From NCBI RefSeq assembly GCF_000515315.1, contig NZ_KI911562.1:372001-436000 (forward strand): a DNA stretch of 64,000 nt, read 5' to 3'. Both the position numbers and the translations under genes were made by a program. The notes below the pieces were generated by a model. The model was given only the letters and a program-made list of their open reading frames with translations, was not told the DNA's origin and made no database searches. The number at the start of each line of letters is the position of its first letter. Position 1 is the first letter of the stretch. The DNA is from Asinibacterium sp. OR53. GTDB lineage: Bacteria > Bacteroidota > Bacteroidia > Chitinophagales > Chitinophagaceae. Below are positions 37,001 to 45,759 of this stretch, in pieces.

Positions 37001-37382
37001 CCTGGGACTGCGTTATGGTAACGAGAATTTCACCAAAGATTTTTATGATAAACGCTGGCATGGAGAAGGCACTTCCAACAGCTATCCTTCCGCTAATATT
37101 GGTGGTGGCGATAACTATCGTCCCAATTCCTTCTTCGTGGAAAATGGCAGTTATTTCAGGGTAAGGAATATGCAATTAGGCTATACCCTGCCTGCTTCAC
37201 TGACAGACAGGTGGAAGGTTAAAAAACTCCGTGTGTACCTGAATGCACAAAACGCATTCAACTTCTTCAAGTACAGGGGCTTCACACCTGAGATAGGCGG
37301 ATCGGCCATTAACCAGGGCATTGATACCAATGTTTATCCGTTGTATGCCACTTACAATTTTGGTGTGAACCTCACCTTCTAA
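34065..37382 (+). CDS. SusC/RagA-type TonB-linked outer-membrane transporter with STN domain
   Basis: An outer-membrane glycan importer of 1,105 residues. After a signal peptide (LAIVLTLFTALQAHA) comes an STN signalling domain (VQQTEVRKILTSIEKSANVRFLYNY..., residues about 45-115), then a carboxypeptidase-D-like domain (VSGKVTNESGQPFANVSVKVKG), the plug (VVGYGTQKKIDVTGSVAAVKGEDI) and a long beta-barrel ending YNFGVNLTF. The STN domain means it signals to the FecR/sigma pair just upstream. The ATG at 34065 is chosen because the frame's earlier start lacks a ribosome-binding context. SusD follows after 17 bases. Confidence 0.95.
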   Translation: MKKSVQETKRFLPSPILKTIVLMKLAIVLTLFTALQAHAGAFGQNVRMQVQQTEVRKILTSIEKSANVRFLYNYDLAPVIKTKVDFTANNIPLRSALDNLLQKVNLSYKVLENNLVVLLKEADEKNAYDQRVSGKVTNESGQPFANVSVKVKGTNSGTITNSEGAYNIPVSGKNAVLVFSFVGYEDKEITMGEQTTINTSLVPSQKELDQVIVVGYGTQKKIDVTGSVAAVKGEDIAKQASTNPISALQGKVAGVQITNSGAPGSSPQVRIRGLGTVYGNANPLYVVDGVWYDDISFLNPADIDNISVLKDASSESIYGVRAANGVILVTTKKGKSGQAIVNYTGSVGFQHVTNSIKMANANEFATMVNELAAANGSAALLDPTQFGVGTDWYHQVLRNALITNHQVSVSGGSEKSTYNFSLGYLKQEGLVKGNDYTRVTARLQNDFQVFRNLKLGYTATAASNNFVDFPGDIFHQLFAAAPVVPVYYKDGSYGDPSDYSLGDGANFNPQATLDFYNQKTKNYRVSGSAYGDLKLMPHLTFHSSIGGDFGQIERRNYQPVYTATLKQRNTASQLTMIRTESRNWILENTLTYENKFNNHNLKVLLGQSAQRYQSYGWTATAPNVPNTSEGDYYLRLGSTAGRNVDDNGSVATIASYFGRVTYDYQGKYLLNFSMRADGSSKFFGDNRWGYFPSVGAGWVITRESFMQNQKLFNNLKLRASWGKIGNVSVPSNISVLTVTQAPYLTAIFGNQPYTGASINSVVPPTTYWERGVGTDIGLDASLLSNKLTVELDYYNKKTEKAIFDIPILSSVGTSSGTILGNQADFQNRGVELAITWKNEIGKDITYSVSANLGINDNKVLSVTTGSNPIYGGGGAATGGQLSTRTMVGQPIGQFYGLVVAGVFQNQSQITGSAQPNAKPGDFIYVDQDKNGVIDARDRVPLGNPNPRYSYGVNTNWTYKQFDLTLDFQGVAGVQVYNANLGLRYGNENFTKDFYDKRWHGEGTSNSYPSANIGGGDNYRPNSFFVENGSYFRVRNMQLGYTLPASLTDRWKVKKLRVYLNAQNAFNFFKYRGFTPEIGGSAINQGIDTNVYPLYATYNFGVNLTF

Positions 37383-37399
37383 CAAAAAATTTTACAATC

Positions 37400-38881
37400 A
37401 TGAATCTTCATAATAAAATATATCACCGTTATTTCATCTCCGGCGCTTTGTTGGCACTGGTGGTGTTTACCGGATGCAACAAAACATTCCTGGATGTGCC
37501 GCCGCAGGGACAGCAGCCCAGTCAGCAATTCTGGAAATCAGATGCTGATGCTGCCAAGGCCGTGAATGCGATGTACGCCAATTTACATGAATGGAAGAAT
37601 ATTGCTTTCGCACCCATTGCCGTAGAAAGTATGGGCTCGGATGATGCAGAGAAAGGAAGCAGTCCGAGTGATGCTACCTTCATGAACAAGTTCCACAACT
37701 TTACTGCTACTTCCACAGAAGGACAGATTGCCGACTTCTGGGCAGGCCAGTACCAGAACATCAATTTCGCCAACCAGGTATTAGACAATGTTCCCGGTAT
37801 TACTATGGATGATAACCTTAAAAACCGTTACCTGGCAGAAGCTAAATTCATCAGGGCTTATTCTTATTTCAGGCTGGTACGTGCCTTCGGCGATGTGCCA
37901 TTACGCTTAACAGTACCCAAAAGTGCTGCCGAATACAATGTCCCGCGCACACCAAAAGCGCAGGTATGGGCGGCTATTGAAAAAGACCTCACAGATGCGG
38001 CGGCTGTTTTACCGCAGTCTTATGGTGCAGCCGATGTAGGACGCGCTACAAAAGGGGCAGCCCTGGGTATGCTGGCCAAAGTATCGATGTACCAGAAGAA
38101 ATGGCAGGCAGTATTCGATCTTACAACACAGGTAATGGGCATGGGATATAGCTTGTTCCCCGACTTCGAAAAACTCTTCCGCACCCAGAATAAGAACAGT
38201 TCAGAATCTGTATTTGAGATACAGTGCAAACTGATACTGGGTAACAAAGCTGCTTCCAATTCGCAGTATTCCCAGGTACAGGGTGTTCGCGGATCGGTAG
38301 GTGGTGGATGGGGTTTCAATGTGCCCACACCTGATCTCGTAGCTGAATTCGAACCGGGAGATACACGCAAAGCAGGTACTATTATATTCAGAGGAGAAAC
38401 CACTGCCGAAGGAGATGTGATACCGCCTACAGGTGACAATCCCATGTACAACAAAAAATCTTATGTTCCCTTCAGCCAGTATGTATCCGGTTACAATGAA
38501 GGAGCTGACCAGGATTTCATGGTATTGCGTTTTGCAGACATCCTGCTTATGAATGCAGAGGCCAGCAATGAATTGGGCAAACCCGCACAAGCCCTGATAT
38601 CACTCAATAAAGTGCGTGCCAGGGCCCGCGGCAGCAATCCCGCTGTATTACCTGATGTTACCACAACCGATCAGGGCGCACTCCGCAATGCCATCTGGCA
38701 TGAGCGCCGTGTAGAACTGGCCATGGAATTCGACAGGTTCTTCGATGTGATCCGCCAGGGTCGTGCGGCCACTGTGTTCGGACCAAGGGGATTTGTAGCG
38801 GGCAAGAATGAAGTGCTGCCTATCCCTCAGAATGAAATAGACCTGAGTGCAGGTGTGTTGACACAAAATCCCGGGTATTAA
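37400..38881 (+). CDS. SusD/RagB-type glycan-binding lipoprotein
   Basis: The surface lipoprotein partner of SusC, acting as a lid that captures oligosaccharides. The 493-residue protein starts with a lipoprotein signal peptide ending LVVFTGCNKTFLDVPP. SusD features are the N-terminal QFWKSDADAAKAVNAMYANL, the central AEAKFIRAYSYFRLVRAFGDVPL and the C-terminal WHERRVELAMEFDRFFDVIRQGRA and VLPIPQNEIDLS segments. It is in the same operon as SusC and the enzymes downstream. Confidence 0.95.
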   Translation: MNLHNKIYHRYFISGALLALVVFTGCNKTFLDVPPQGQQPSQQFWKSDADAAKAVNAMYANLHEWKNIAFAPIAVESMGSDDAEKGSSPSDATFMNKFHNFTATSTEGQIADFWAGQYQNINFANQVLDNVPGITMDDNLKNRYLAEAKFIRAYSYFRLVRAFGDVPLRLTVPKSAAEYNVPRTPKAQVWAAIEKDLTDAAAVLPQSYGAADVGRATKGAALGMLAKVSMYQKKWQAVFDLTTQVMGMGYSLFPDFEKLFRTQNKNSSESVFEIQCKLILGNKAASNSQYSQVQGVRGSVGGGWGFNVPTPDLVAEFEPGDTRKAGTIIFRGETTAEGDVIPPTGDNPMYNKKSYVPFSQYVSGYNEGADQDFMVLRFADILLMNAEASNELGKPAQALISLNKVRARARGSNPAVLPDVTTTDQGALRNAIWHERRVELAMEFDRFFDVIRQGRAATVFGPRGFVAGKNEVLPIPQNEIDLSAGVLTQNPGY

Positions 38882-38908
38882 TTCTTTGACAATTAAAGAC
38901 ATTTTGTT

Positions 38909-39745
38909 ATGAAATATATTAACAGACAACTATTGTTCTCACTCATCGCAGGTAGCAGTATGTTGCTCAGTTCCTGTTATAAAAAATTCGATCCTTCGAG
39001 CTATGCACCTGCCTTATCTATTGGCGGATATACCAGCGCTAAAAGCATTGCTCCCGGCAACCTGGTAGGCTACTGGTCGTTCGACAACAATGTAACAGAC
39101 AGCGTTACGAATACGGCAGGCACGAATGTTGGGGTTGGTTTTGTGAACGGCATCAAAGGAGCAGCTATGCAAGGTGGCGTCAATAAATATGTTTTGTTCA
39201 ATCCGGGTTCGGGTATACAGAACCTGCAGAGTTTTACTGTTACTTCGTGGGTCAACAGTCCGCAAAACACCAACGGTATTGCCGGCATTCTCGATATAGC
39301 CAATACCAATTCATTCTGGGGCAACCTCACCATCTTCTTCGAGAATGGAGGTACTGCCACCAATGCCAACCTGAAAGTACACGTGAATAACAATGGCAAA
39401 GACGCCTGGCTGGGCAATTACAACATCACCAATGCCTGGAATGTGTGGATGAATATTGCCGTAAGCTATGATGCTGCCAGCTCTACTTTCAAAGTATTCG
39501 TGAATGGTTCTAAAATTGCCACCCAGGTAGTGGCTAATTTCGGACCACTGCAATTTCAGAATGCCACTAAAATGGTATTCGGAACCGTGCAGTTTCAAAC
39601 AACTCCCAGTCTTACTTCTGCAACCAGCTCTCAACCCTGGGCCAGTTTCATGACCGGTCAATTGGATGAAGTGCGCATTTACAATAAAGCGCTGGCAGAA
39701 AGCGATATCAATGCATTGGTAAAACTGGAGGGAAGAGGTAAGTAA
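38909..39745 (+). CDS. LamG/concanavalin-A-like surface lipoprotein
   Basis: A 278-residue lipoprotein (signal ending MLLSSCYKKFD) with one LamG-like jelly-roll domain (residues about 50-270: LVGYWSFDNNVTDSVTNTAG, QSFTVTSWVNSPQNTNG, FVNGSKIAT, GQLDEVRIYNKALAESDI). It sits in the position of SusE/SusF-like surface glycan-binding proteins and probably helps hold polysaccharide at the cell surface; catalytic activity is unlikely but not excluded. The stop is separated from the next gene by one base, so translation may be coupled. Confidence 0.85.
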   Translation: MKYINRQLLFSLIAGSSMLLSSCYKKFDPSSYAPALSIGGYTSAKSIAPGNLVGYWSFDNNVTDSVTNTAGTNVGVGFVNGIKGAAMQGGVNKYVLFNPGSGIQNLQSFTVTSWVNSPQNTNGIAGILDIANTNSFWGNLTIFFENGGTATNANLKVHVNNNGKDAWLGNYNITNAWNVWMNIAVSYDAASSTFKVFVNGSKIATQVVANFGPLQFQNATKMVFGTVQFQTTPSLTSATSSQPWASFMTGQLDEVRIYNKALAESDINALVKLEGRGK

Positions 39746-39746
39746 C

Positions 39747-41414
39747 ATGAAACCTCATTATCTGGTGGCGATGGGTTTACTGATGCTGGGTGCAGGCTGT
39801 GGTAAAACGGGTAATGATACCCGGCCTGCACCCACGCCACCGGCTTCATATAGTTTCAATACTTTAACGGTGAACGGTGTTTTCAATGGGTTCAATTATA
39901 CAAGTGTGAACTACACACCTGTGATCAGGCTAAACTTCACTGCGAAATTGAGCCGTACCAGTGTTGCAGCAAATATCATTTTCAAAGACAACAATGGAGG
40001 TGTGGTTGCTTACACAACCGGGTTTGAGAATAACGATAGCACCGTTATCATTCAGCCTTCCCAGGCATTGCAGCCGTTGAACAAATACAACATCACCGTA
40101 TCGCAACAACTGCAGTCTTCTCCGGGTGGCTACCTGCAATCCGGTATTACCGTGAACCTGCAAACAAAGATCGATTCTACCAGGAAGTTCCCGTTGATCT
40201 CAGATGATTCATTGCTTACGCTGGTACAGCGACAGACTTTTACTTATTTCTGGGATTTCGCACACCCCCTAAGCGGACTGGCCAGGGAAAGAAATACCAG
40301 TGGCGATGTGGTAACCAGCGGTGGTTCAGGCTTCGGCATCATGACCATTCCTGTTGCCGTCAACCGGCAATTCATCACCCGTGCACAGGGACTGGCAAGG
40401 ATGCAACAGATCGTGGGATTCCTGAAAAATACGGCGCAGAAATTCCATGGCGCTTTTCCGCACTGGTTGAATGGAGCCACCGGTGTTGTTGTTCCTTTCA
40501 GCGCAAAAGACAACGGGGCCGATCTGGTGGAAACGTCTTACCTGATGCAGGGATTATTATGTGCCAGGCAATATTTCAACGGCAGCGATGCCGCAGAAAC
40601 AGCATTGCGTACAGATATCAATACATTGTGGAATAACGTTGAATGGAATTGGTTTCAACAAAACAACCAGAACCTGCTGTACTGGCATTGGAGTCCCACC
40701 GATGCATGGATCATGAATATGCCCATCAGGGGATGGAATGAAGCATTGATCACTTACGTGCTGGCAGCTTCATCCAACACTTATGCCATTCCTAAAACAG
40801 TGTACGATGCCGGATGGGCTGGTGCTGCGAATTTTAAAAACGGCAATACTTATTATAATTACAACCTGCCATTGGGTCCATCGATGGGCGGTCCTTTGTT
40901 CTTTGAGCACTATTCTTTTCTTGGCATTAATCCCAATGGGTTAACGGATGCTTATGCAGATTATACCTTACAGACCAGGAATCATGCACTGATCAATTAT
41001 AATTATTGCAAAGCCAATCCTAAAAACCAGGTGGGATACAGCGATAGTTGCTGGGGGCTCACTGCCAGCGATATCCCGAATGGATATACGGCCAGTTCTC
41101 CTACCAATGATGCAGGTGTAATTGCACCTACGGCAGCGCTTTCTTCCTTCCCTTATACGCCCAAAGAATCGATGCAGGCGCTGAAATTCTTTTACTATGT
41201 ATTGGGTGATAAAATATGGGGAAACTATGGCTTCGCTGATGCTTTCTCATTGAACGATGGCTGGTTTGCCAATTCATACCTGGCTATTGACCAGGGCCCC
41301 ATTGTAGTAATGATTGAAAATTACAGAACCGGGTTGCTTTGGAATTTATTTACCAGCTGCCCCGAAATTAAAACAGGTATGAAAGCCCTGGGATTTCAGG
41401 CTTCTTATTTATAA
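39747..41414 (+). CDS. GH144-like endo-glucanase lipoprotein with N-terminal Ig-like domain
   Basis: A 555-residue protein of the putative glucoamylase family (PF10091), which CAZy groups with GH144. The characterised member, from Chitinophaga, is an endo-beta-1,2-glucanase. A lipoprotein signal (LLMLGAGCGKTGN) is followed by an Ig-like (Big_5-type) domain, residues about 35-135, and then the (alpha/alpha)6 catalytic domain with TFTYFWDFAHPLSGLARER, FPHWLNGATG, DNGADLVETSYLMQGLL and LYWHWSPTDAW. It is clearly paralogous to the next gene. Surface location suggests it makes the first cuts in the polymer. Substrate is inferred from the family. Confidence 0.85.
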   Translation: MKPHYLVAMGLLMLGAGCGKTGNDTRPAPTPPASYSFNTLTVNGVFNGFNYTSVNYTPVIRLNFTAKLSRTSVAANIIFKDNNGGVVAYTTGFENNDSTVIIQPSQALQPLNKYNITVSQQLQSSPGGYLQSGITVNLQTKIDSTRKFPLISDDSLLTLVQRQTFTYFWDFAHPLSGLARERNTSGDVVTSGGSGFGIMTIPVAVNRQFITRAQGLARMQQIVGFLKNTAQKFHGAFPHWLNGATGVVVPFSAKDNGADLVETSYLMQGLLCARQYFNGSDAAETALRTDINTLWNNVEWNWFQQNNQNLLYWHWSPTDAWIMNMPIRGWNEALITYVLAASSNTYAIPKTVYDAGWAGAANFKNGNTYYNYNLPLGPSMGGPLFFEHYSFLGINPNGLTDAYADYTLQTRNHALINYNYCKANPKNQVGYSDSCWGLTASDIPNGYTASSPTNDAGVIAPTAALSSFPYTPKESMQALKFFYYVLGDKIWGNYGFADAFSLNDGWFANSYLAIDQGPIVVMIENYRTGLLWNLFTSCPEIKTGMKALGFQASYL

Positions 41415-41441
41415 TATTACTCGCGATTTAAAATAAAAGAC

Positions 41442-42761
41442 ATGAAAAAATCATTGAGCGTATGGCTCTGCATTTTATTGAGTACTTCTCTTTTTGCACA
41501 ACAGATACCGGTTGCCAGAACAAAAAACCTCAGCGATACGGCTTTACTGGAATTGGTGCAAAAGCAAACCTTTAAATATTTCTGGGATTTCGGACATCCT
41601 GTAAGCGGTATGGCCCGTGAAAGGAGCAATACCTCTTTCAACTATGGTCATGAAGTGGTAACTACCGGTGGTACCGGCTTTGGCGTGATGGCCATGGTGG
41701 TGGCAGCAGAAAGGAAATGGGTGCCGCGCGATTCCGTAGTAGCAAGATTATTGAAGATGGTTAAATTCCTCTCCAAAGCCAATTCTTATCATGGTGTTTT
41801 CCCGCATTGGTTCAACGGGGCAACCGGACAAACCATTCCCTTCAGCCGGAAAGACGACGGGGCAGACTTAGTAGAAACCTCATTCTTATTCGAAGGGCTT
41901 CTCACTGCGCGTCAATATTTCAATGCGGGCAATAAAACAGAAACCGAATTGCGCAACCGCATCAACAGCTTGTGGAATGAAGTGGAATGGGATTGGTTTA
42001 CCAGGGGCGGACAGGATGTACTCTACTGGCATTGGAGTCCCAACAATGACTGGAACATGAACCATTCGCTCCGCGGATTCAACGAATGCCTGATCACCTA
42101 TGTACTGGCAGCCAGCAGCGAACGGTATCCTGTTCAAAGTAATGTGTACCACCGCGGATGGGCCATCAACAATTATTTCAAAAACGGAAAAGAGTTCTAT
42201 GGTATCAAACTGCCGCTTGGCTTTGATTATGGCGGACCGCTGTTCTTCACCCATTATTCTTTCCTGGGTCTAGACCCGAGAGGATTGAAAGACCGTTATG
42301 CTGATTACTGGCAGCAAAACCAGAACCACACGCTCATCAACCATGCCTATTGTTTAGATAACCCCAAAAAGTTCAAAGGTTACGGAGCAAATTGCTGGGG
42401 CCTCACTGCAAGCGACAACCATCAAGGTTATAGCGCCCATTCACCCACCAATGACCTGGGTGTGATCACGCCTACTGCCGCGCTCTCGGCATTTCCTTAT
42501 ACGCCTGAATTTTCAATGAAAGCATTGCGTCATTTTTACGACGACCTGGGCGATAAGATATGGGGTGAATATGGTTTTACAGATGCTTTCAGTGAAGAGC
42601 ATAACTGGTATGCACAATCCTACCTGGCTATTGACCAGGGGCCGATTGTTGTGATGATCGAAAACTATCGCTCTGGCTTGCTGTGGAAACTGTTTATGAG
42701 CTGCCCCGAAGTTCAAAAAGGATTACAGAAACTCGATTTCAAATCAGCGTCTATCAATTGA
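41442..42761 (+). CDS. GH144-like glucanase, periplasmic paralogue
   Basis: A 439-residue relative of the preceding gene, lacking the Ig-like domain and the lipid anchor: it has an ordinary signal peptide (LSVWLCILLSTSLFAQQ), so it is probably periplasmic. The catalytic-domain blocks match one for one (TFKYFWDFGHPVSGMARER, FPHWFNGATG, DDGADLVETSFLFEGLL, LYWHWSPNNDW, DQGPIVVMIENYRSGLLW). A tandem duplication with one surface and one periplasmic enzyme fits stepwise breakdown of one glucan. The expected substrate is beta-1,2-glucan. Confidence 0.87.
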   Translation: MKKSLSVWLCILLSTSLFAQQIPVARTKNLSDTALLELVQKQTFKYFWDFGHPVSGMARERSNTSFNYGHEVVTTGGTGFGVMAMVVAAERKWVPRDSVVARLLKMVKFLSKANSYHGVFPHWFNGATGQTIPFSRKDDGADLVETSFLFEGLLTARQYFNAGNKTETELRNRINSLWNEVEWDWFTRGGQDVLYWHWSPNNDWNMNHSLRGFNECLITYVLAASSERYPVQSNVYHRGWAINNYFKNGKEFYGIKLPLGFDYGGPLFFTHYSFLGLDPRGLKDRYADYWQQNQNHTLINHAYCLDNPKKFKGYGANCWGLTASDNHQGYSAHSPTNDLGVITPTAALSAFPYTPEFSMKALRHFYDDLGDKIWGEYGFTDAFSEEHNWYAQSYLAIDQGPIVVMIENYRSGLLWKLFMSCPEVQKGLQKLDFKSASIN

Positions 42762-42764
42762 TCT

Positions 42765-44510
42765 ATGAAAACGGCAAAGATTTATTGTTCCATTGCACTG
42801 GCATTGTTGCTGGGTACAAAAAGTTTCTCGCAACAACGCACTTATTGCAACCCCATTAACATCGATTACGGTTATACGCCTATTCCCAATTTTGCTACCG
42901 AAGGGAAACATCGTGCTACAGCCGATCCGGTGATCGTAACTTACAAAGGCGACTATTACCTCTTCTCCACCAACCAATGGGGCTATTGGTGGAGCAGCGA
43001 CATGAGTCATTGGAATTTTGTTTCAAGGTCTTTCTTACGACCCGAACACAAAGTGTATGATGACCTGTGTGCGCCGGCTGTATGGGTACAAGGCGATACT
43101 TTGCTGGTTTTCGGCTCTACCTATACATCCAAATTTCCCATCTGGATGAGTACCAACCCCAAAGCCAATGAATGGAAAGAAGCCATTCATGACTTCACGC
43201 CGGGAGGCTGGGATCCTGATTTTTTCAGGGACGACGATGGCAGGTTATACATGTACAATGGCAGCAGCAATCGCTATCCCATCTATGGTGTAGAAGTGGA
43301 TCCCAAAACATTTCAATTGATTGGTGCCAGGAAAGAAATGTATTTATTGGAACCTTATAAATATGGATGGCAGCGCTTTGGAGAAAACCTCGACGATATT
43401 TTTCTCGATCCGTTTATTGAAGGCGCATGGATGACCAAACACAATGGCAAGTACTACCTGCAATATGGCGCTCCGGGAACAGAATTCAGTGGTTATGCAG
43501 ATGGCGTGATTGTAGGCAATGCCCCGCTTGGGCCATTCAAGCCGCAGCCAATGCCTTTCAGTTATAAGCCTGGTGGCTTTGCGCGTGGAGCGGGGCATGG
43601 CGCTACTTATCAGGACAAATGGAATAACTATTGGCATATATCCACCATTGGCATATCGGTAAAAAACAATTTCGAGCGGCGGGTAGGCATCTGGCCCACT
43701 GGTTTCGATAAAGATGGGGTGATGTATTGTAATACCGCATTGGGTGATTATCCGACTTACCTGCCTGATGGCCCTGCTGATCATCTGAAAGGAAAATTCA
43801 CCGGATGGATGTTGCTGAATTATAACAAGCCAGTAACCGTATCTTCTACTCTCGGCAGTTACAGCGCCAACAACGCTGTTGATGAAGACATCAAAACTTA
43901 TTGGAGTGCCGCTACCGGCAACGCAGGCGAATGGATCGTGACCGATCTAGGAAATATCAGTACGGTTAATGCTGTACAGATCAATTACGCAGATCAGGAT
44001 GCAGAGTTCCTGGGTAAATCGCACGATGTGTATCATCAGTATCAATTATGGTATTCTACAGACAACAAGCGTTGGCAGTTATTGGCAGACAAGAGCAAGA
44101 ATAAAACCGATGTGCCGCACGATTATGTAGAGCTGGACAACCCCGTTAAAGCCAGATACATCAAGCTGGTTAACCTGCACATGCCTACCGGCAAGTTTGC
44201 CCTCAGCGGTCTGCGGGTATTTGGCAATGGCGGCGGCGCCAAACCCGATACGGTGCAGCACTTTATTGTATTACGTACAGAAAAAGACAAGCGCAGCGCC
44301 TGGATCAAATGGCGTTTATCCGGCGATGCCTATGCATACAATATCTATACTGGTACGGAGCCGGACAAATTATACAATTGCATCATGGTGCACAATACCA
44401 ACCAGTATTTTTTCAAAGCAATGGACAAAGACTTGCCCTTTTATTTCCAGATTGAAGCCATCAATGAAAATGGCGTATCTGAACGCACTAAAGTGATCAG
44501 GTCTGAATAA
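42765..44510 (+). CDS. GH43-like hydrolase with CBM32/F5-8C and Fn3-like domains
   Basis: An exported 581-residue protein (signal KIYCSIALALLLGTKSFSQQ). The five-bladed propeller of GH43 covers residues about 25-345, with the catalytic base Asp in HRATADPVIV, a second acidic site in GGWDPDFFRDDDG, and the likely general acid Glu in DPFIEGAWMTKHNGKYY. A discoidin-like carbohydrate-binding domain follows (KPVTVSSTLGSYSANNAVDEDIKTYWSA, residues about 360-480), then a fibronectin-III-like tail ending INENGVSERTKVIRSE. GH43 enzymes usually act on arabinose or xylose linkages, so its role in a beta-1,2-glucan locus is not obvious. Confidence 0.82.
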   Translation: MKTAKIYCSIALALLLGTKSFSQQRTYCNPINIDYGYTPIPNFATEGKHRATADPVIVTYKGDYYLFSTNQWGYWWSSDMSHWNFVSRSFLRPEHKVYDDLCAPAVWVQGDTLLVFGSTYTSKFPIWMSTNPKANEWKEAIHDFTPGGWDPDFFRDDDGRLYMYNGSSNRYPIYGVEVDPKTFQLIGARKEMYLLEPYKYGWQRFGENLDDIFLDPFIEGAWMTKHNGKYYLQYGAPGTEFSGYADGVIVGNAPLGPFKPQPMPFSYKPGGFARGAGHGATYQDKWNNYWHISTIGISVKNNFERRVGIWPTGFDKDGVMYCNTALGDYPTYLPDGPADHLKGKFTGWMLLNYNKPVTVSSTLGSYSANNAVDEDIKTYWSAATGNAGEWIVTDLGNISTVNAVQINYADQDAEFLGKSHDVYHQYQLWYSTDNKRWQLLADKSKNKTDVPHDYVELDNPVKARYIKLVNLHMPTGKFALSGLRVFGNGGGAKPDTVQHFIVLRTEKDKRSAWIKWRLSGDAYAYNIYTGTEPDKLYNCIMVHNTNQYFFKAMDKDLPFYFQIEAINENGVSERTKVIRSE

Positions 44511-44537
44511 CGCCTGAATTTTTATTATCATTGCGAT

Positions 44538-45197
44538 ATGAATAATGATAGCTTAACCATAAAGGAATTGTTGGATAAACGCTTCCCTATGCTGAGCGAA
44601 GATGTAAAAACCATCATCAGTGAGGAGGCTTCACTGGCCAAAGTGGATAAAGGACAGTTGATGACCCGTATGGGCAACAACCTTAGAAATATTGTGCTGA
44701 TTGCAGACGGTTCCGTGAAGGTGTACCGTGAGGGGGAAGATGGTGAAATATTCCTGTACTACCTCGAAGCTGGCGACGCCTGTGCTATGTCGCTCATTTG
44801 TGCCACTAAACATGAGACAAGCGAAGTGATGATCGTCGCTTCTGAAGACAGCCAGGTGATCTTATTGCCCGCTGCGATCATGGAAAAGCTCATGAAGAAC
44901 CATAAAAACTGGTACCAGTTTGTGGTGGAAACTTATCGCACCCGTTTTGAAGAGTTGCTGAATACGTTTGACAGCGTGGTATTCAAAAAGCTCGATGAGC
45001 GTCTCATAGCATACCTGCAGGGCCAGGCAGAAAAAACAGGCAGCCCTGTTTTGCAGATCACGCACCAACAAATAGCGGACGACCTGCATTCTACCCGTGA
45101 AGTAATCTCACGATTACTGAAAAGCATGGAGCAAAAGAATATCCTGGCCATCAACCGCAATAGCTTAGTGCTGAAAACAGATATTGGCCTGAAATGA
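44538..45197 (+). CDS. Crp/Fnr-family transcription regulator
   Basis: A 219-residue regulator with an N-terminal cyclic-nucleotide-binding-like domain (LMTRMGNNLRNIVLIADGSVKVYREGEDGEIFLYYLEAGDACAMS) and a C-terminal winged helix (ITHQQIADDLHSTREVISRLLKSMEQKNI). There is no N-terminal cysteine cluster of the classical Fnr kind. It converges on the efflux genes; a palindrome at 51424-51439 in front of that operon is spaced like a Crp/Fnr activator site. It follows the GH43 gene by only 27 bases, yet I think it belongs functionally with the efflux module. Confidence 0.88.
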   Translation: MNNDSLTIKELLDKRFPMLSEDVKTIISEEASLAKVDKGQLMTRMGNNLRNIVLIADGSVKVYREGEDGEIFLYYLEAGDACAMSLICATKHETSEVMIVASEDSQVILLPAAIMEKLMKNHKNWYQFVVETYRTRFEELLNTFDSVVFKKLDERLIAYLQGQAEKTGSPVLQITHQQIADDLHSTREVISRLLKSMEQKNILAINRNSLVLKTDIGLK

Positions 45198-45230
45198 TCT
45201 CCTGGTAATAACGGCTTATGAAATCGACGA

Positions 45231-45413
45231 CTACATTCTTTTCTTCTCCAGTATCTTCTCCAGTAAGCACCATTTAGTAAATGCAGATTGTAAAAGATTG
45301 ACGCCAGCAAAAACAGATACCCATATCCAGTTCCTGTTAACGAAATAAGATAATGTAATCCCAATGAGTACCAAAGAGCCTGCTACGGCGCGGATGATCT
45401 GTTCGTTTTTCAT
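45231..45413 (-). CDS. DUF2892 (YgaP-like) small membrane protein
   Basis: A 60-residue protein with two transmembrane helices (IIRAVAGSLVLIGITLSYFV and WIWVSVFAGVNLLQSAFT) followed by WCLLEKILEKK, matching the DUF2892 pattern in which a conserved Cys after FTxWC/FTGFC is found in YgaP-type rhodanese membrane anchors. Last gene of the efflux operon. Function unknown; family members often occur with sulfur or redox stress genes. Confidence 0.82.
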   Translation of the reverse strand: MKNEQIIRAVAGSLVLIGITLSYFVNRNWIWVSVFAGVNLLQSAFTKWCLLEKILEKKRM

Positions 45414-45430
45414 TTTGACATACTTTATGG

Positions 45431-45742
45431 TTAAATAAATTCTTCCACAGGCAGGATCGCTGCCCTGACGGGAAAATCGGGTTGTTTTTGCTCATTGTAT
45501 TGTTTCAGTTGCGCAAGTGTTTTTTGGGCTGCTCCATCTTCTGTAAGGCAAAACATCATTATAGATTCATTGATGCCTTCTTTGGTGGGGCTTCCAAACC
45601 AATTATCGAACGAGCCGGCAGCCTCATTACTGTTTACACCATGAATATTGGCAACGCTGTATTTGTATAGACCGTTTTGATGAAAAATATTTGCAACAGC
45701 TTCATCACATTCCTGAACAGCCGCAACGATTAATAATTTCAT
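45431..45742 (-). CDS. P-II-like small protein associated with RND efflux
   Basis: A 103-residue protein with a P-II/GlnB-like ferredoxin fold pattern: MKLLIVAAVQECDEAVANIFHQNGLYKYSVANIHGV, a loop, ESIMMFCLTEDGAAQKTLAQLKQYNEQK, and a final strand FPVRAAILPVEEFI. In Proteobacteria, P-II-like proteins of DUF3240 are found beside CusA-type pumps, and this gene lies 17 bases after the RND pump gene in the same operon. It probably senses or buffers the pump's substrate or regulates the pump, but that is inference. Confidence 0.65.
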   Translation of the reverse strand: MKLLIVAAVQECDEAVANIFHQNGLYKYSVANIHGVNSNEAAGSFDNWFGSPTKEGINESIMMFCLTEDGAAQKTLAQLKQYNEQKQPDFPVRAAILPVEEFI

Positions 45743-45759
45743 GATTGGATATTTATTGG

